A DNA stretch of 64,000 nucleotides from Arthrobacter sp. ISL-30 (lineage in GTDB: Bacteria > Actinomycetota > Actinomycetes > Actinomycetales > Micrococcaceae), in the NCBI RefSeq assembly GCF_018613855.1, contig NZ_JAGGPK010000003.1, forward strand, positions 1-64,000, read 5' to 3'. The notes under the pieces were generated by a model. The model saw only the letters and a program-made list of their open reading frames with translations, did no database searches and was not told where the DNA came from. Positions 1-8,488 of the stretch are shown one piece after another (position 1 is the stretch's first letter; every line of letters starts with the position of its first letter). Position numbers and translations under genes: made by a program.

Positions 1-333
1 CCCCCACCCGGGCAGTCACCCACCCCCCGCCCAGGTGCGAGAAACCACGGGAAAAACACCCACCCAAAACCACGAAACCCCACCCCCCGCCGTCGAACCC
101 GGGACCAAACGCCAGCCAATGAACCGGCAGGTTCCGATATCCCCGCGTCGCAGGATAGCTCAGCTGCAGCTTCCCCCGATCCGATTCCCCTATCGTCATG
201 AGTGCTGGTTTCGCCATTTTCTTCCAAGCAGACAGGGTGCCCACATGGGGCTGCATCTCCCTCCAAGAATCGGACGTCCTGCGGTATCAGCGAGGGGCAG
301 TTCCCGGAGATAGGATCGTCATGGGAGTGGACG
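1..333. other. Intergenic/unassigned window start
   Basis: No convincing gene is seen in the first 333 bases. The first 120 bases are very C-rich with runs of cccc and homopolymeric A, unlike coding DNA here. Short open frames on the + strand (35-313, 202-333) lack a ribosome site and coding character. The region probably holds the 3' flank of an upstream gene and the promoter of the lipoprotein gene that follows. Confidence 0.5.
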
Positions 334-1008
334 ATGACATCTTCAGCCAGGAAATCACATGCAACGCACCTCGGACTGTTCCTCGTCGGCGCTTTGACGA
401 TGGCGGGCTGTACTGCCCCTTCGAATGCGAATAGAGGCGCGCAGACGCCCACACCCGGGGAACAGACCAGCAGCCATCCCGGTTCCCCATCGGCCCTGAA
501 TTCAGGAACCCCGGAGCCGTTGCCCAGTCAAGCCCGTGACGGATCCACGCTGATACCGACGCACGAGATCCTGACCTGCTCAGCTCTGCCTCCCGATCGT
601 ATCCGCGACATCCTGGGCGAGGTGGCTGACGAAATCCAGCCAGCTCAAACAGCGGGAACGATTGATCCGGCCGGGGTGAGGCGCGAGAACTGCTTCTACC
701 CCCTGGATTCCAGCGGGACGACCACGCACGCCGTCATCCTCGAAATCAGCACTTATCCGGACAGGGACAGTCTCGAGGCCGATAAGCCCTTGGAATCCCC
801 GAACGGCGCTACGGAGGTTTCCGACCTTAAGGGCGAGGCTCGCTTCTCCACTAACACGCTTAGCCAGTCGAGGGAATCTTCCTTGACGGCGGTAGATGGA
901 ACAACTGTCCGCAGGCTGGTGCTGGCGCTCCCGAACACCGACCGCTCGCTGGAGGGAACCGAGGGCTTGTCCTCACTCAAGGAGTTGGCCAAGGCCGCCG
1001 GATTCTAG
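334..1008 (+). CDS. Putative secreted lipoprotein
   Basis: A 224-residue protein with a lipoprotein signal: basic start, hydrophobic stretch and lipobox LTMAGC, with the lipidated cysteine at residue 26. A Thr/Pro/Ser-rich linker follows, then a globular domain with a pair of cysteines (LTCSAL and ENCFY) that could form a disulfide. The start at 334 was chosen because it places the signal peptide at the N-terminus and has a GGGAGTGG stretch just upstream, although the frame is open back to 202. The layout resembles small actinobacterial DUF3558-like lipoproteins, but I cannot assign a family. In M. tuberculosis a lipoprotein gene (lprJ) occupies the same place before the TPR/HAD/tlyA genes; homology is not implied. 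Confidence 0.7.
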   Translation: MTSSARKSHATHLGLFLVGALTMAGCTAPSNANRGAQTPTPGEQTSSHPGSPSALNSGTPEPLPSQARDGSTLIPTHEILTCSALPPDRIRDILGEVADEIQPAQTAGTIDPAGVRRENCFYPLDSSGTTTHAVILEISTYPDRDSLEADKPLESPNGATEVSDLKGEARFSTNTLSQSRESSLTAVDGTTVRRLVLALPNTDRSLEGTEGLSSLKELAKAAGF

Positions 1009-1141
1009 GGCGCTGCTCGACTACAATGGACTCTGGCCTCGAGGCGCGGCTCCCGATCGGATCTGCCGCATGGCACAAGGCAACTAGAGTAGCACGGCTG
1101 CAAGCGCGCTAGCCGGGGGCTCGCAACAGGAGGAACCCATC

Positions 1142-3022
1142 ATGGCTGAGCATAACGGCGGCAATCGCGGCGGCAATCGCGGCAACTTCGGCGGAGATCG
1201 CGACAACCGCGGCCCTTTCCGTGCCAATAACAACTCAGGCGGGGACCCGCGCGGCTTCCGGGCACGCGACGGCCGCCCCGGCGATCGGGATCGTAAGCCG
1301 TATGGTGACCGTCCGTCCCGTGAGGGTGGCGAGGGCCGCGGCTTTGGTGACAGGGATCGTAAGCCGTTTGGCGATCGCGATCGTAAGCCCTTTGGTGATC
1401 GTCCGCGCCGGGAAGGCGACGGCGAACGCCGCACCTTTGGTGGTGACAGGGACCGCAGGCCCTTTGAGGACCGTGACCGTAAACCCTATGGCGATCGTCC
1501 GCGCCGTGAAGGTGACGGCGACCGTCGCAGCTTTGGTGGTGATCGTGACCGTAAGCCGTTTGGCGATCGCGATCGTAAGCCCTTTGGTGATCGTCCGCGC
1601 CGTGAAGGTGACGGCGACCGTCGCAGCTTTGGTGGCGATCGCGATCGTAAACCCTTTGGTGACCGTCCGTCCCGTGAAGGAGAAGGCGACCGTCGCAGCT
1701 TTGGTGATCGTGACCGTAAGCCGTTTGGCGATCGCGATCGTAAGCCGTACGGCGACCGTCCCTCCCGTAGCGGTGAAGGTGACCGTCGCAGCTTTGGTGA
1801 TCGTGACCGCAAACCCTTCGGCGACCGCCCTGAGCGTGGCCCCCGCAAGTTCGACGGCCCCGGTTCAGGACCCCGGCGCTCAGAAACCGAGGCCTACACA
1901 GAACGCCCCGGGCATACCCACAACGTTGCCGACCTGCGTAGTTCCAACCGTCCGGATCGGGAACGGTCGCCGGAAATCGACGAAGACGTCACAGGCCAGG
2001 AACTTGACCGCGCTACCAAGCACCAAATCAAGACGCTCGAGGAGCGGAGCGCCGACTGGGTTGCCAAGCACCTTGTGATGGCCGGCCGCTTCATCGACGT
2101 CGAGCCTGAATTGGCCTTCCAGCACGCCTTGGCAGCCAGCCGTCGCGGCGGACGGCTTTCGGCGGTCAGGGAAGCAGTTGGTTTGACGGCCTACGCTGCC
2201 GGACACTACGGCGAGGCTCTCCGTGAATTCCGGACCTACCGGCGCATCAGCGGCTCCAACGTTCACCTTCCGATCATGGCCGACTGCGAACGTGGCCTTG
2301 GCCGCGCTGACCGGGCACTCGACGTCGTACGCTCACCGGAAGCGCAGGACCTCGACGCCCCCGGCAAGGTTGAACTTGCCATCGTTGCCTCGGGGGCACG
2401 GGCTGATTTGGGCCAGCTTGATGCTGCAGTTGCCGAACTGGAAATCCCGCAACTGGACATCAACCGCGCCTTCTCCTACAGTCCCCGGCTGTTCCGTGCC
2501 TACGCTGATGCCCTGAAAGCGGTCGGGCGGACGGAGGAAGCCGAAAAGTGGCAGCGCCAGGCGGTCGTTGCGGAAAACGCGCTGGGCGTCGGGGAATTCG
2601 AGGAACCGGACATCATCGATCTTGGCTGGGATGAGCAAGAAGAGGAACGCGAAGCAAAGGCCCGGAAGCCCCGTAAGGAATCCGAAGAGTCCCGCCCCCA
2701 GGATGAAGAAACGTCGCCTGGCGTTGCCGAGGCTAATGCAGCCGAGGTGACCTTCTCGGAAGCACCCGCCGCGAACGCCGGCACTGTAGCGACGGAAGAC
2801 GTCGACCTCGACGACGCCGAAACCGACTACTTTGAGTCCGACGACCCCGAATCCGACCTCGACTCGGTGGAAGACGTCGAGCTTGAGGGCAATGAGGCAG
2901 ACGACGACGAGGACGGCTCAGCGGTAGCATCGTCAGACCTGGACGCCGACCTGGACGGCGACAGCGAGGATTTCACGGTGACGGACGTGACGGATGGCGG
3001 AGAAGACCGCAGGAATGACTGA
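1142..3022 (+). CDS. Repeat-rich charged protein with TPR-like domain and acidic tail
   Basis: A 626-residue protein in three parts. Residues about 45-235 are tandem copies of a unit built from DRDRKPFGDRP, REGDGDRR and SFGG, almost only R, D, G, K, P, F and E. Residues about 295-460 form an alpha-helical TPR-like domain (patterns such as EPELAFQHALAASR and GHYGEALREFRTYRR). Residues about 480-626 are strongly acidic (Asp/Glu runs). The start has a strong AGGAGG site. It sits directly before the HAD gene with overlapping ends, the place of the Rv1691 TPR protein in mycobacteria. The Arg/Gly-rich repeats suggest RNA or nucleic-acid binding or polyampholyte behaviour, but this is inference. Function is unknown. 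Confidence 0.85.
   Translation: MAEHNGGNRGGNRGNFGGDRDNRGPFRANNNSGGDPRGFRARDGRPGDRDRKPYGDRPSREGGEGRGFGDRDRKPFGDRDRKPFGDRPRREGDGERRTFGGDRDRRPFEDRDRKPYGDRPRREGDGDRRSFGGDRDRKPFGDRDRKPFGDRPRREGDGDRRSFGGDRDRKPFGDRPSREGEGDRRSFGDRDRKPFGDRDRKPYGDRPSRSGEGDRRSFGDRDRKPFGDRPERGPRKFDGPGSGPRRSETEAYTERPGHTHNVADLRSSNRPDRERSPEIDEDVTGQELDRATKHQIKTLEERSADWVAKHLVMAGRFIDVEPELAFQHALAASRRGGRLSAVREAVGLTAYAAGHYGEALREFRTYRRISGSNVHLPIMADCERGLGRADRALDVVRSPEAQDLDAPGKVELAIVASGARADLGQLDAAVAELEIPQLDINRAFSYSPRLFRAYADALKAVGRTEEAEKWQRQAVVAENALGVGEFEEPDIIDLGWDEQEEEREAKARKPRKESEESRPQDEETSPGVAEANAAEVTFSEAPAANAGTVATEDVDLDDAETDYFESDDPESDLDSVEDVELEGNEADDDEDGSAVASSDLDADLDGDSEDFTVTDVTDGGEDRRND
1286..1836 (+). repeat. In-frame tandem repeat array inside the TPR-like gene
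   Basis: About 550 bases of degenerate tandem repeats, built from units like gatcgtgaccgtaagccgtt alternating with gatcgtccgcgccgtgaagg. Every unit length is a multiple of three, so unit gain or loss would keep the frame. GATCG and GCGATCGC words recur many times. Near-identical copies (for example around 1500-1560 and 1590-1640) make length change by slippage or recombination plausible. Confidence 0.85.
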
Positions 3023-4004
3023 GAGCGCGCTGATCTCGTCCTTTGATGCCATTCTCTCCGACCTGGACGGGGTGGTTTATGCCGGCCCTCATGCCATTCC
3101 CGGCGCAGTTGAATCGCTGAGGCGGCTGGAACCGGCAGGAGTCGGCCTCGGCTACGTCACGAACAACGCGTCGCGCACGCCTGCCCAGGTTGCCGAGCAC
3201 CTCCGTGAACTTGGCGCGCCGGCAGAAGACCATCAAGTGGTCAGTTCGTCGCAGGCAGCGGGTGAGCTTCTGGCATCGCTGCTTCCTCCGGGGGCACGGG
3301 TGCTGATCACCGGCAGTGCGGCATTGGCTCAGGAGATTGAGTTGGCCGGGCTGACGCCCGTCCACAGCGCCGCGGATCAGCCAGTTGCCGTAGTCCAGGG
3401 ATTCAACCCCGAGATCGCGTGGAAGGACCTTGCCGAGGCATCGTATGTTGTTGCCGCCGGGGCTTTATGGGTGGCTACCAACACGGATATGTCGATTCCC
3501 CAGGCTCGGGGGATCGCTCCTGGCAACGGGACCCTCGTAGCCGCTGTCGCCGCGGCCACGGGCAAGCTTCCGCAGGTCGCAGGGAAACCCGAGGCTCCGC
3601 TCTTCCACGTTGCGGCGAAGCGGCTGCAGGCTGAGCGTCCGTTGGTGGTGGGGGACCGGCTGGATACGGACATCCTGGGCGGGAACCGGGCTGGCTTCGC
3701 TACCGCCGCTGTCCTGACCGGCGTCGATACCCCGTTCTCGATTCTGGCAGCCCGAACTGCTGAGCGCCCGGGTTACCTGCTGGCCGATCTGAGGGCTCTC
3801 TTCGAGCCCTACCCTGCCATCGTCCAAAACGATGGTGGCTTCCGCTGCGGCCTGGCGACCGCTCGAGTCCTGGACGGCACGGTGCAGATTAGCGGCACGG
3901 AAGACAGCCTCGATTCCTGGCGTGCGGCCTGTTCCGCCTGGTGGGACGCCACGCCGGAGGCAGCCGCCCCGACTACGCCCCAGCTGGAATGGCTGGGTCA
4001 CTAG
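3015..4004 (+). CDS. HAD-superfamily phosphatase (NagD/type IIA)
   Basis: A 329-residue HAD hydrolase of the NagD-like class with a C2 cap. The nucleophile motif is SDLDGVVYAG near the N-terminus, followed by the YVTNNAS motif II region. A late VVGDRLDTDILGGNRAG motif supplies the Mg-binding acidic residues. The class acts on small phosphorylated metabolites (nucleotide, sugar or glycerol phosphates); the substrate is not predictable here. ATG 3015 overlaps the stop of the preceding gene and lies after an AGGA; an in-frame ATG at 2994 is an alternative. It is probably co-transcribed with the TPR-like gene. Confidence 0.88.
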   Translation: MTESALISSFDAILSDLDGVVYAGPHAIPGAVESLRRLEPAGVGLGYVTNNASRTPAQVAEHLRELGAPAEDHQVVSSSQAAGELLASLLPPGARVLITGSAALAQEIELAGLTPVHSAADQPVAVVQGFNPEIAWKDLAEASYVVAAGALWVATNTDMSIPQARGIAPGNGTLVAAVAAATGKLPQVAGKPEAPLFHVAAKRLQAERPLVVGDRLDTDILGGNRAGFATAAVLTGVDTPFSILAARTAERPGYLLADLRALFEPYPAIVQNDGGFRCGLATARVLDGTVQISGTEDSLDSWRAACSAWWDATPEAAAPTTPQLEWLGH

Positions 4005-4007
4005 ACT
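4002..4007 (+). promoter_or_regulatory. Candidate -10 (TAGACT) for leaderless small gene
   Basis: TAGACT lies 7 nt before the ATG at 4015. This puts the likely transcription start on or next to the start codon. It overlaps the end of the HAD gene. No clear -35 is visible. Confidence 0.45.
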
Positions 4008-4014
4008 GGTGGTC

Positions 4015-4296
4015 ATGACGGAGCTGAACGACCTTCCGGAACCCGCCGTGGAGCACCCCGAAGCCGTCTGGCCGGAGAACCTTGCCACAACGGGTGACGA
4101 ATGGGTTGACTCTGCCCTGGCGCGGCTCGGCGGGATCCCCGGCACTCCGGTGGCTGAGCATAGCGGGATCTATTCCGGCCTGCATGACTCGCTGCTCGCC
4201 GCGCTCAATGCCGAACCGGGAAACGCTGCCCGCGCCATGGCCTCAGGCCTGGCTGCTCCTGAAACCGGCGCTGCTCCTGAAGCCGGTGGCGCCTAG
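4015..4296 (+). CDS. Small hypothetical protein between HAD and tlyA genes
   Basis: A 93-residue acidic protein with no signal peptide or membrane segment. The middle (EWVDSALARLGGIPGTPVAEHSGIYSGLHDSLLAAL) looks helical and conserved-like. The C-terminus is a low-complexity Ala/Pro/Glu tail with a doubled GAAPE unit. It ends 2 bases before tlyA, so the two are surely co-transcribed. Mycobacteria also have a very small gene here (Rv1693). No ribosome site precedes the ATG; a TAGACT hexamer 7 nt upstream suggests a leaderless message. Function unknown. Confidence 0.75.
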   Translation: MTELNDLPEPAVEHPEAVWPENLATTGDEWVDSALARLGGIPGTPVAEHSGIYSGLHDSLLAALNAEPGNAARAMASGLAAPETGAAPEAGGA

Positions 4297-4298
4297 GA

Positions 4299-5111
4299 AT
4301 GCCTCGCCTGGATCAAGTTCTCGTAAGCCGCGGCTTGGCGAGGTCACGCACCCATGCCGCCAAACTGATTGCCGACGGCAAAGTCAGCACCAGCGGCGAT
4401 GTCCTGTCCAAAGCCTCGCAGCAGGTTCCCGAAGACGTTCCGATTGACGTACAGGAGCACCTGGAGGATGCCTATGTCAGCAGGGCAGGCCACAAGCTGG
4501 CCGGAGCCCTGGCGGCCTTTCCCGACGTCGTTGTCCAAGGCCGTCGCTGCCTGGACGCGGGGGCTTCAACAGGGGGTTTTACGGACGTCCTGCTAAGGCA
4601 GGGGGCCGCGCGCGTGGTGGCGGTCGACGTCGGACACGGCCAGCTGGTGCCGTCCCTCAGGGAGGATCCCCGCGTGGAAGTCCACGAGGGGCTCAACGTC
4701 CGTTACATGCAGCCGGAACAGATCGGCGGACCTGTCAACCTGACCGTCGCTGACCTGTCCTTTATCTCCCTCACGCTCGTGCTGCAGCCGCTGGCTGCCT
4801 GCACCGAACCGGGAGGGGATCTGGTCCTGATGGTCAAACCCCAGTTTGAGGTCGGCAGGGAGCGTCTCAGCCGGACCGGCGTTGTCACTTCGGAACACGA
4901 GCGCCGTCGGGCGGTTGCCCAGGTCGCCGCCGCGGCCGTTGACGCCGGACTGGAACTTTGCGGCCTCGCGTCAAGCCCGCTGCCCGGTCAGGACGGAAAT
5001 GTGGAGTACTTCCTGTGGATAAGGCGAAGGATTGGGGACCTCCTGCCTAAGATCGAAGGGCGTGACGCCGAAGTAGCCGCGCTGTTGGAAATGATTTGGC
5101 CGAACCACTAG
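4299..5111 (+). CDS. tlyA: TlyA family rRNA 2'-O-methyltransferase
   Basis: A 270-residue protein with an N-terminal S4 RNA-binding domain (residues 1-60: MPRLDQVLVSRGLARSRTHA) and a Rossmann-type FtsJ-like methyltransferase. The SAM-binding motif is CLDAGASTGGFTDVLL, and VDVGHGQL and LTVADLSFISL follow. Mycobacterial TlyA 2'-O-methylates 16S and 23S rRNA cytidines and affects capreomycin sensitivity; related proteins were once called hemolysins. Length is normal for the family. It is followed after 13 bases by nadK, as in mycobacteria. Confidence 0.93.
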   Translation: MPRLDQVLVSRGLARSRTHAAKLIADGKVSTSGDVLSKASQQVPEDVPIDVQEHLEDAYVSRAGHKLAGALAAFPDVVVQGRRCLDAGASTGGFTDVLLRQGAARVVAVDVGHGQLVPSLREDPRVEVHEGLNVRYMQPEQIGGPVNLTVADLSFISLTLVLQPLAACTEPGGDLVLMVKPQFEVGRERLSRTGVVTSEHERRRAVAQVAAAAVDAGLELCGLASSPLPGQDGNVEYFLWIRRRIGDLLPKIEGRDAEVAALLEMIWPNH

Positions 5112-5124
5112 AAAGCGATACCCG

Positions 5125-6165
5125 ATGAGCAGGCGCGTACTGGTCCTTGCCCACACCGGTCGGGAGGAATCTCTCCGCGCCGCCTGGGACGCTTGCACGC
5201 AGCTCCACCACGCCGGCTTGATTCCGGTTCTTCAGAAATCAGAACTGGGGGACGTCGAGCGCTTCTTCGGCCTGATCGACAAGCCCATCGAGATCCTTCA
5301 TGAGGACGTCAGGCTGGAGGACGTCGAACTCGGAATGGTCCTGGGCGGCGACGGCACCATCCTGCGCGCCGCGGAGCTTGTCCGTGAAGTGGATGTTCCC
5401 CTGCTGGGGGTCAACCTTGGCCACGTAGGCTTCCTGGCCGAAAGCGAACGCGCTGACCTGGCCCAGACCGTGGACTGGATCGCCAGCCGTGAGTACACGG
5501 TTGAGGAGCGCATGACCATTGATGTGCAGGTGTGGGTCCGCGGCCAGAAGATCTGGCACACGTGGGCACTGAACGAGGCCGCCATCGAAAAGGCCAACAG
5601 GGAACGCATGATCGAAGTCGTCACTGAAGTGGATGAGCGGCCGCTTATGACCTTCGGATGCGACGGGATCGTCGTCGCAACACCTACAGGTTCCACGGCC
5701 TACGCATTCTCTGCCGGAGGACCGGTGGTCTGGCCCGAAGTGGAAGCCCTTGTCATCGCCCCCATCGCAGCCCATGCACTTTTCGCCAAGCCGCTGGTTG
5801 TGTCACCGAGCTCGCGGCTGGCTATTGAAGTACTGAACCGCACTTCCGCCCAGGGGGTCCTGTGGTGCGACGGCCGACGCTCGGTTGACCTGCCGGCAGG
5901 TGCGCGTGTGGAGATTACCCGTTCTCCCAGGCCCGTCCGCCTCGCCAGGACACATCTGACACCGTTCTCGGCCCGGCTCGTGCGCAAGTTCGAGCTGCCG
6001 ATCCATGGCTGGCGCGGTCCTGTGCCACGCGCAAAGGAAATCCACACCGGACCGATTCCGATCGTCCGCACACCCAGGCCCCTGCCGCCCTTGTCCACGG
6101 ACCGCATTGCCAGTGGCGAAGCCGGCACCAGGGAAGAACCCGCCGACCCGAAAAGTGGGGAGTGA
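5125..6165 (+). CDS. nadK: NAD kinase
   Basis: A 346-residue NAD+ kinase that makes NADP+ from NAD+ with ATP or polyphosphate. The GGDGT motif is at residues 74-78, followed by NLGHVGFLAE, the NEAAIEK segment and the GSTAYAFSAGGPVVWP loop that forms the active-site core. It is longer than the roughly 300-residue family average because of a Pro/Arg-rich C-terminal tail (about 40 residues, PIVRTPRPLPPL). It lies between tlyA and recN, the conserved actinobacterial order. Confidence 0.95.
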   Translation: MSRRVLVLAHTGREESLRAAWDACTQLHHAGLIPVLQKSELGDVERFFGLIDKPIEILHEDVRLEDVELGMVLGGDGTILRAAELVREVDVPLLGVNLGHVGFLAESERADLAQTVDWIASREYTVEERMTIDVQVWVRGQKIWHTWALNEAAIEKANRERMIEVVTEVDERPLMTFGCDGIVVATPTGSTAYAFSAGGPVVWPEVEALVIAPIAAHALFAKPLVVSPSSRLAIEVLNRTSAQGVLWCDGRRSVDLPAGARVEITRSPRPVRLARTHLTPFSARLVRKFELPIHGWRGPVPRAKEIHTGPIPIVRTPRPLPPLSTDRIASGEAGTREEPADPKSGE

Positions 6166-6168
6166 TCC

Positions 6169-7908
6169 ATGCTCGAAGAACTTCGAATCCGCGACTTGGG
6201 CGTCATCACCGATGCAACGCTTCCGCTCGGACCGGGACTAAGCGTGGTGACCGGTGAGACCGGCGCGGGCAAGACCATGGTGGTCACCGCCGTCGGCCTC
6301 CTCCTGGGCGCCCGCTCCGATGCCGGCGCAGTCCGCAGTGGAGCCAAGTCGGCCTCCGCGGAGGCCCTCCTGAAGCTGGATCCCGGCCACGCCGCGGTGG
6401 AACGCGTTCGCGAGGCCGGCGGCGAGGCGGAGGTGTACGACGGCGGAGCTGAAGTCATGTTGGCCCGCAGCGTGGGCGCCGACGGACGCAGCCGTGCTTA
6501 CGTCGGTGGTCGATCCGCACCAGTAGGCGTCCTGGCGGAGCTGGGCGAGAGCCTGGTAGTAGTCCATGGCCAGACCGACCAGATCAGGCTCAAGGGCGCC
6601 CCTGCGCAGAGGCTGGCCCTTGACCGGTTCGCGGGGGCAGGACATGCGGCCGCTCTGCAGGAGTATCGCGAGCTTTACGAGCACTGGAAGGCTATCCAAA
6701 CGGAGCTGGACACGCTCAGGGGCGAGGCGCGTGAGCGCCTGCGCGAGGCCGAATCCCTGGAAGCTGCACTGCAGGAAATTGACGACGTCGACCCCCAGCC
6801 GGGCGAGGACGAAAGCCTGAAGGCTGAGGCAACCAAGCTTGCCAATGTTGAAGAGCTGCGGCTCGCCGCAGCGGCCGCTCACGAAGCCTTAATTGCAGAG
6901 GACTTTGGCGATGCCGGAGATGCCACGTCCCTGGTTGACACCGCAAAGAGGGCCCTCGAACATGTGGCCGTGCACGACGAAGCCCTGGGTGCTGCCGCGA
7001 CCAGGCTCGCCGAAGTGGGCTTCCTGCTCAATGACATCGCTGCCGAACTCTCCAGCTACCAGGCCTCGCTCGACACCGAGGGCCCCGAGCGTCTCTCGGA
7101 AATCGAAGAACGCAGGGCTGTCCTGGCGAAACTGATTCGAAAGTACGCCCCAAGCATTGACGAAGTCCTCCTCTGGGCCGAAACCGCCCGTGCCCGCCTT
7201 GACGAGCTGCAGGATGACACCAGCCGGATCGAGGCGCTGGATGCGGAGGGAGGCACCACAGAAGCGAGGCTCCGGAAACAGGCTTCCGGCCTGAGCAAGG
7301 CACGGTCCAAGGCGGCCAAGGAGCTGTCCAGACGCGTTAGTGCCGAACTCACCGCCCTGGCCATGCCGGATGCCACGCTCCTGATTGAGGTGGAAAGCGG
7401 CGAACAGCTCGGGCCGAACGGAGCTGACGAAATCGCCTTCCTGCTGCGGCCCCATGCCGGAGCCCCGGCCCGTCCGCTGGGCAAGGGAGCCTCGGGCGGC
7501 GAACTGTCCCGGGTCATGCTGGCCATCGAGGTCGTGCTGGCTGCGGTGGACCCTGTGCCGACGTTTGTGTTCGATGAGGTCGACGCCGGAGTGGGTGGCC
7601 GGGCAGCCGTCGAGATTGGCCGTCGACTGGCCATGCTTGCACGCCACGTGCAGGTCCTCGTGGTGACCCACTTGCCGCAGGTGGCAGCCTTTGCGGACCA
7701 GCACATCCGGGTTATCAAGAACTCCGTGCGAGGCGCAGACGGCGGAACCGAGAGCGGCTTCACCTCCAGCGACGTGCACCTCCTGGACGGGGAGGAGCGT
7801 GTCAGGGAACTGGCGCGGATGCTCGCCGGTCAGGAAGACTCGGAATCAGCCCGCGCCCACGCGCAGGAGCTACTTGAGGATGCAAGGCTGCTTCCGCAGG
7901 GAGGCTAG
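6169..7908 (+). CDS. recN: DNA repair protein RecN
   Basis: A 579-residue SMC-like ATPase acting in double-strand break repair. Walker A GETGAGKT is at residues 29-36. A long coiled-coil region with many Glu/Ala heptads occupies the middle. The ABC signature is GKGASGGELSRVMLA, and Walker B/D-loop is TFVFDEVDAGVGG. It starts 3 bases after nadK ends and overlaps the convergent DUF2867-like gene by 4 bases at its 3' end. No SOS box is obvious immediately upstream, consistent with operon expression. Confidence 0.95.
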   Translation: MLEELRIRDLGVITDATLPLGPGLSVVTGETGAGKTMVVTAVGLLLGARSDAGAVRSGAKSASAEALLKLDPGHAAVERVREAGGEAEVYDGGAEVMLARSVGADGRSRAYVGGRSAPVGVLAELGESLVVVHGQTDQIRLKGAPAQRLALDRFAGAGHAAALQEYRELYEHWKAIQTELDTLRGEARERLREAESLEAALQEIDDVDPQPGEDESLKAEATKLANVEELRLAAAAAHEALIAEDFGDAGDATSLVDTAKRALEHVAVHDEALGAAATRLAEVGFLLNDIAAELSSYQASLDTEGPERLSEIEERRAVLAKLIRKYAPSIDEVLLWAETARARLDELQDDTSRIEALDAEGGTTEARLRKQASGLSKARSKAAKELSRRVSAELTALAMPDATLLIEVESGEQLGPNGADEIAFLLRPHAGAPARPLGKGASGGELSRVMLAIEVVLAAVDPVPTFVFDEVDAGVGGRAAVEIGRRLAMLARHVQVLVVTHLPQVAAFADQHIRVIKNSVRGADGGTESGFTSSDVHLLDGEERVRELARMLAGQEDSESARAHAQELLEDARLLPQGG

Positions 7909-8411
7909 CCTGTGTCTGTCTCTCTGAGTATGGTGACCGCCCGCAGCATCATTGAGCGGACCACCAGCGGGTGGACAACCCGTACCGGGGCGAAATAGAT
8001 ACGACCCCGCCAGCCCTTGAGCTGAACAGTGGTAGTGAGTCGCAGAAGGCGGGTCCCGGCGTCGAACGCCACCCCGCAGCGAAAGTCCAGGTGCTTGTCA
8101 TCAGCCGCGATGAGGGCTTCTTCGCCCTCTACCCGGGCAACGGCGAACACGTCGACGGGCGCCCGCGGTATGCCCAGCAGACCGACAAGCCCCTGCCTGA
8201 TGGCCATGAGGGTGCGGACCCAGCCTGGCGTTGAGTGCAGGGAGAAGAGTGTTTCCGCCCACACGCGCGGGTCCGTGGTTGCGGGTCGCGGGCAGGGAAC
8301 GACGATTACATCGGCGTAGTCGGGCCGGGGCATCTCGTCCAGCGCCAGGGAGCGGAAAACAGGATTCCGGCTTGGGGAAGCGGCGGTTTCGCCCGGATTC
8401 TCGTCGCTCAC
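7905..8411 (-). CDS. DUF2867-like hypothetical protein
   Basis: A 168-residue protein read from a GTG start. It contains [26 protein letters not shown] and the later [12 protein letters not shown] and [34 protein letters not shown] segments. These recall the small DUF2867/SRPBCC-like proteins sometimes fused to nucleoside-diphosphate-sugar epimerases. It points against its neighbours and its stop overlaps that of recN by 4 bases. No Shine-Dalgarno spacing is good, but TAGGAT lies 6 nt before the GTG, so the message may be leaderless. Function unknown. Confidence 0.75.
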   Translation of the reverse strand: MSDENPGETAASPSRNPVFRSLALDEMPRPDYADVIVVPCPRPATTDPRVWAETLFSLHSTPGWVRTLMAIRQGLVGLLGIPRAPVDVFAVARVEGEEALIAADDKHLDFRCGVAFDAGTRLLRLTTTVQLKGWRGRIYFAPVRVVHPLVVRSMMLRAVTILRETDTG

Positions 8412-8417
8412 CCCTTG

Positions 8418-8423
8418 ATCCTA
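8418..8423 (-). promoter_or_regulatory. Candidate -10 (TAGGAT) for leaderless DUF2867-like gene
   Basis: On the - strand TAGGAT is followed by exactly 6 nt and then the GTG start at 8411. This is the usual distance from a -10 hexamer to the transcription start. Confidence 0.5.
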
Positions 8424-8488
8424 GACCGGGCCGGGGCGGAATATGGAGCATTTGGGAAACAGAAACGGAGCCGTGGGAGGCGCAATTG

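Noticed and set aside
1286..1836. CRISPR-like repeat array
   Set aside because: Repeats are contiguous, in-frame and degenerate, with no unique spacers of constant length and no cas genes.
1084..1848. Arg/Ser/Pro-rich - strand frames opposite the repeat protein
   Set aside because: They are shadows of the DRDRKP repeat; the + strand has the ribosome site and a long folded domain.
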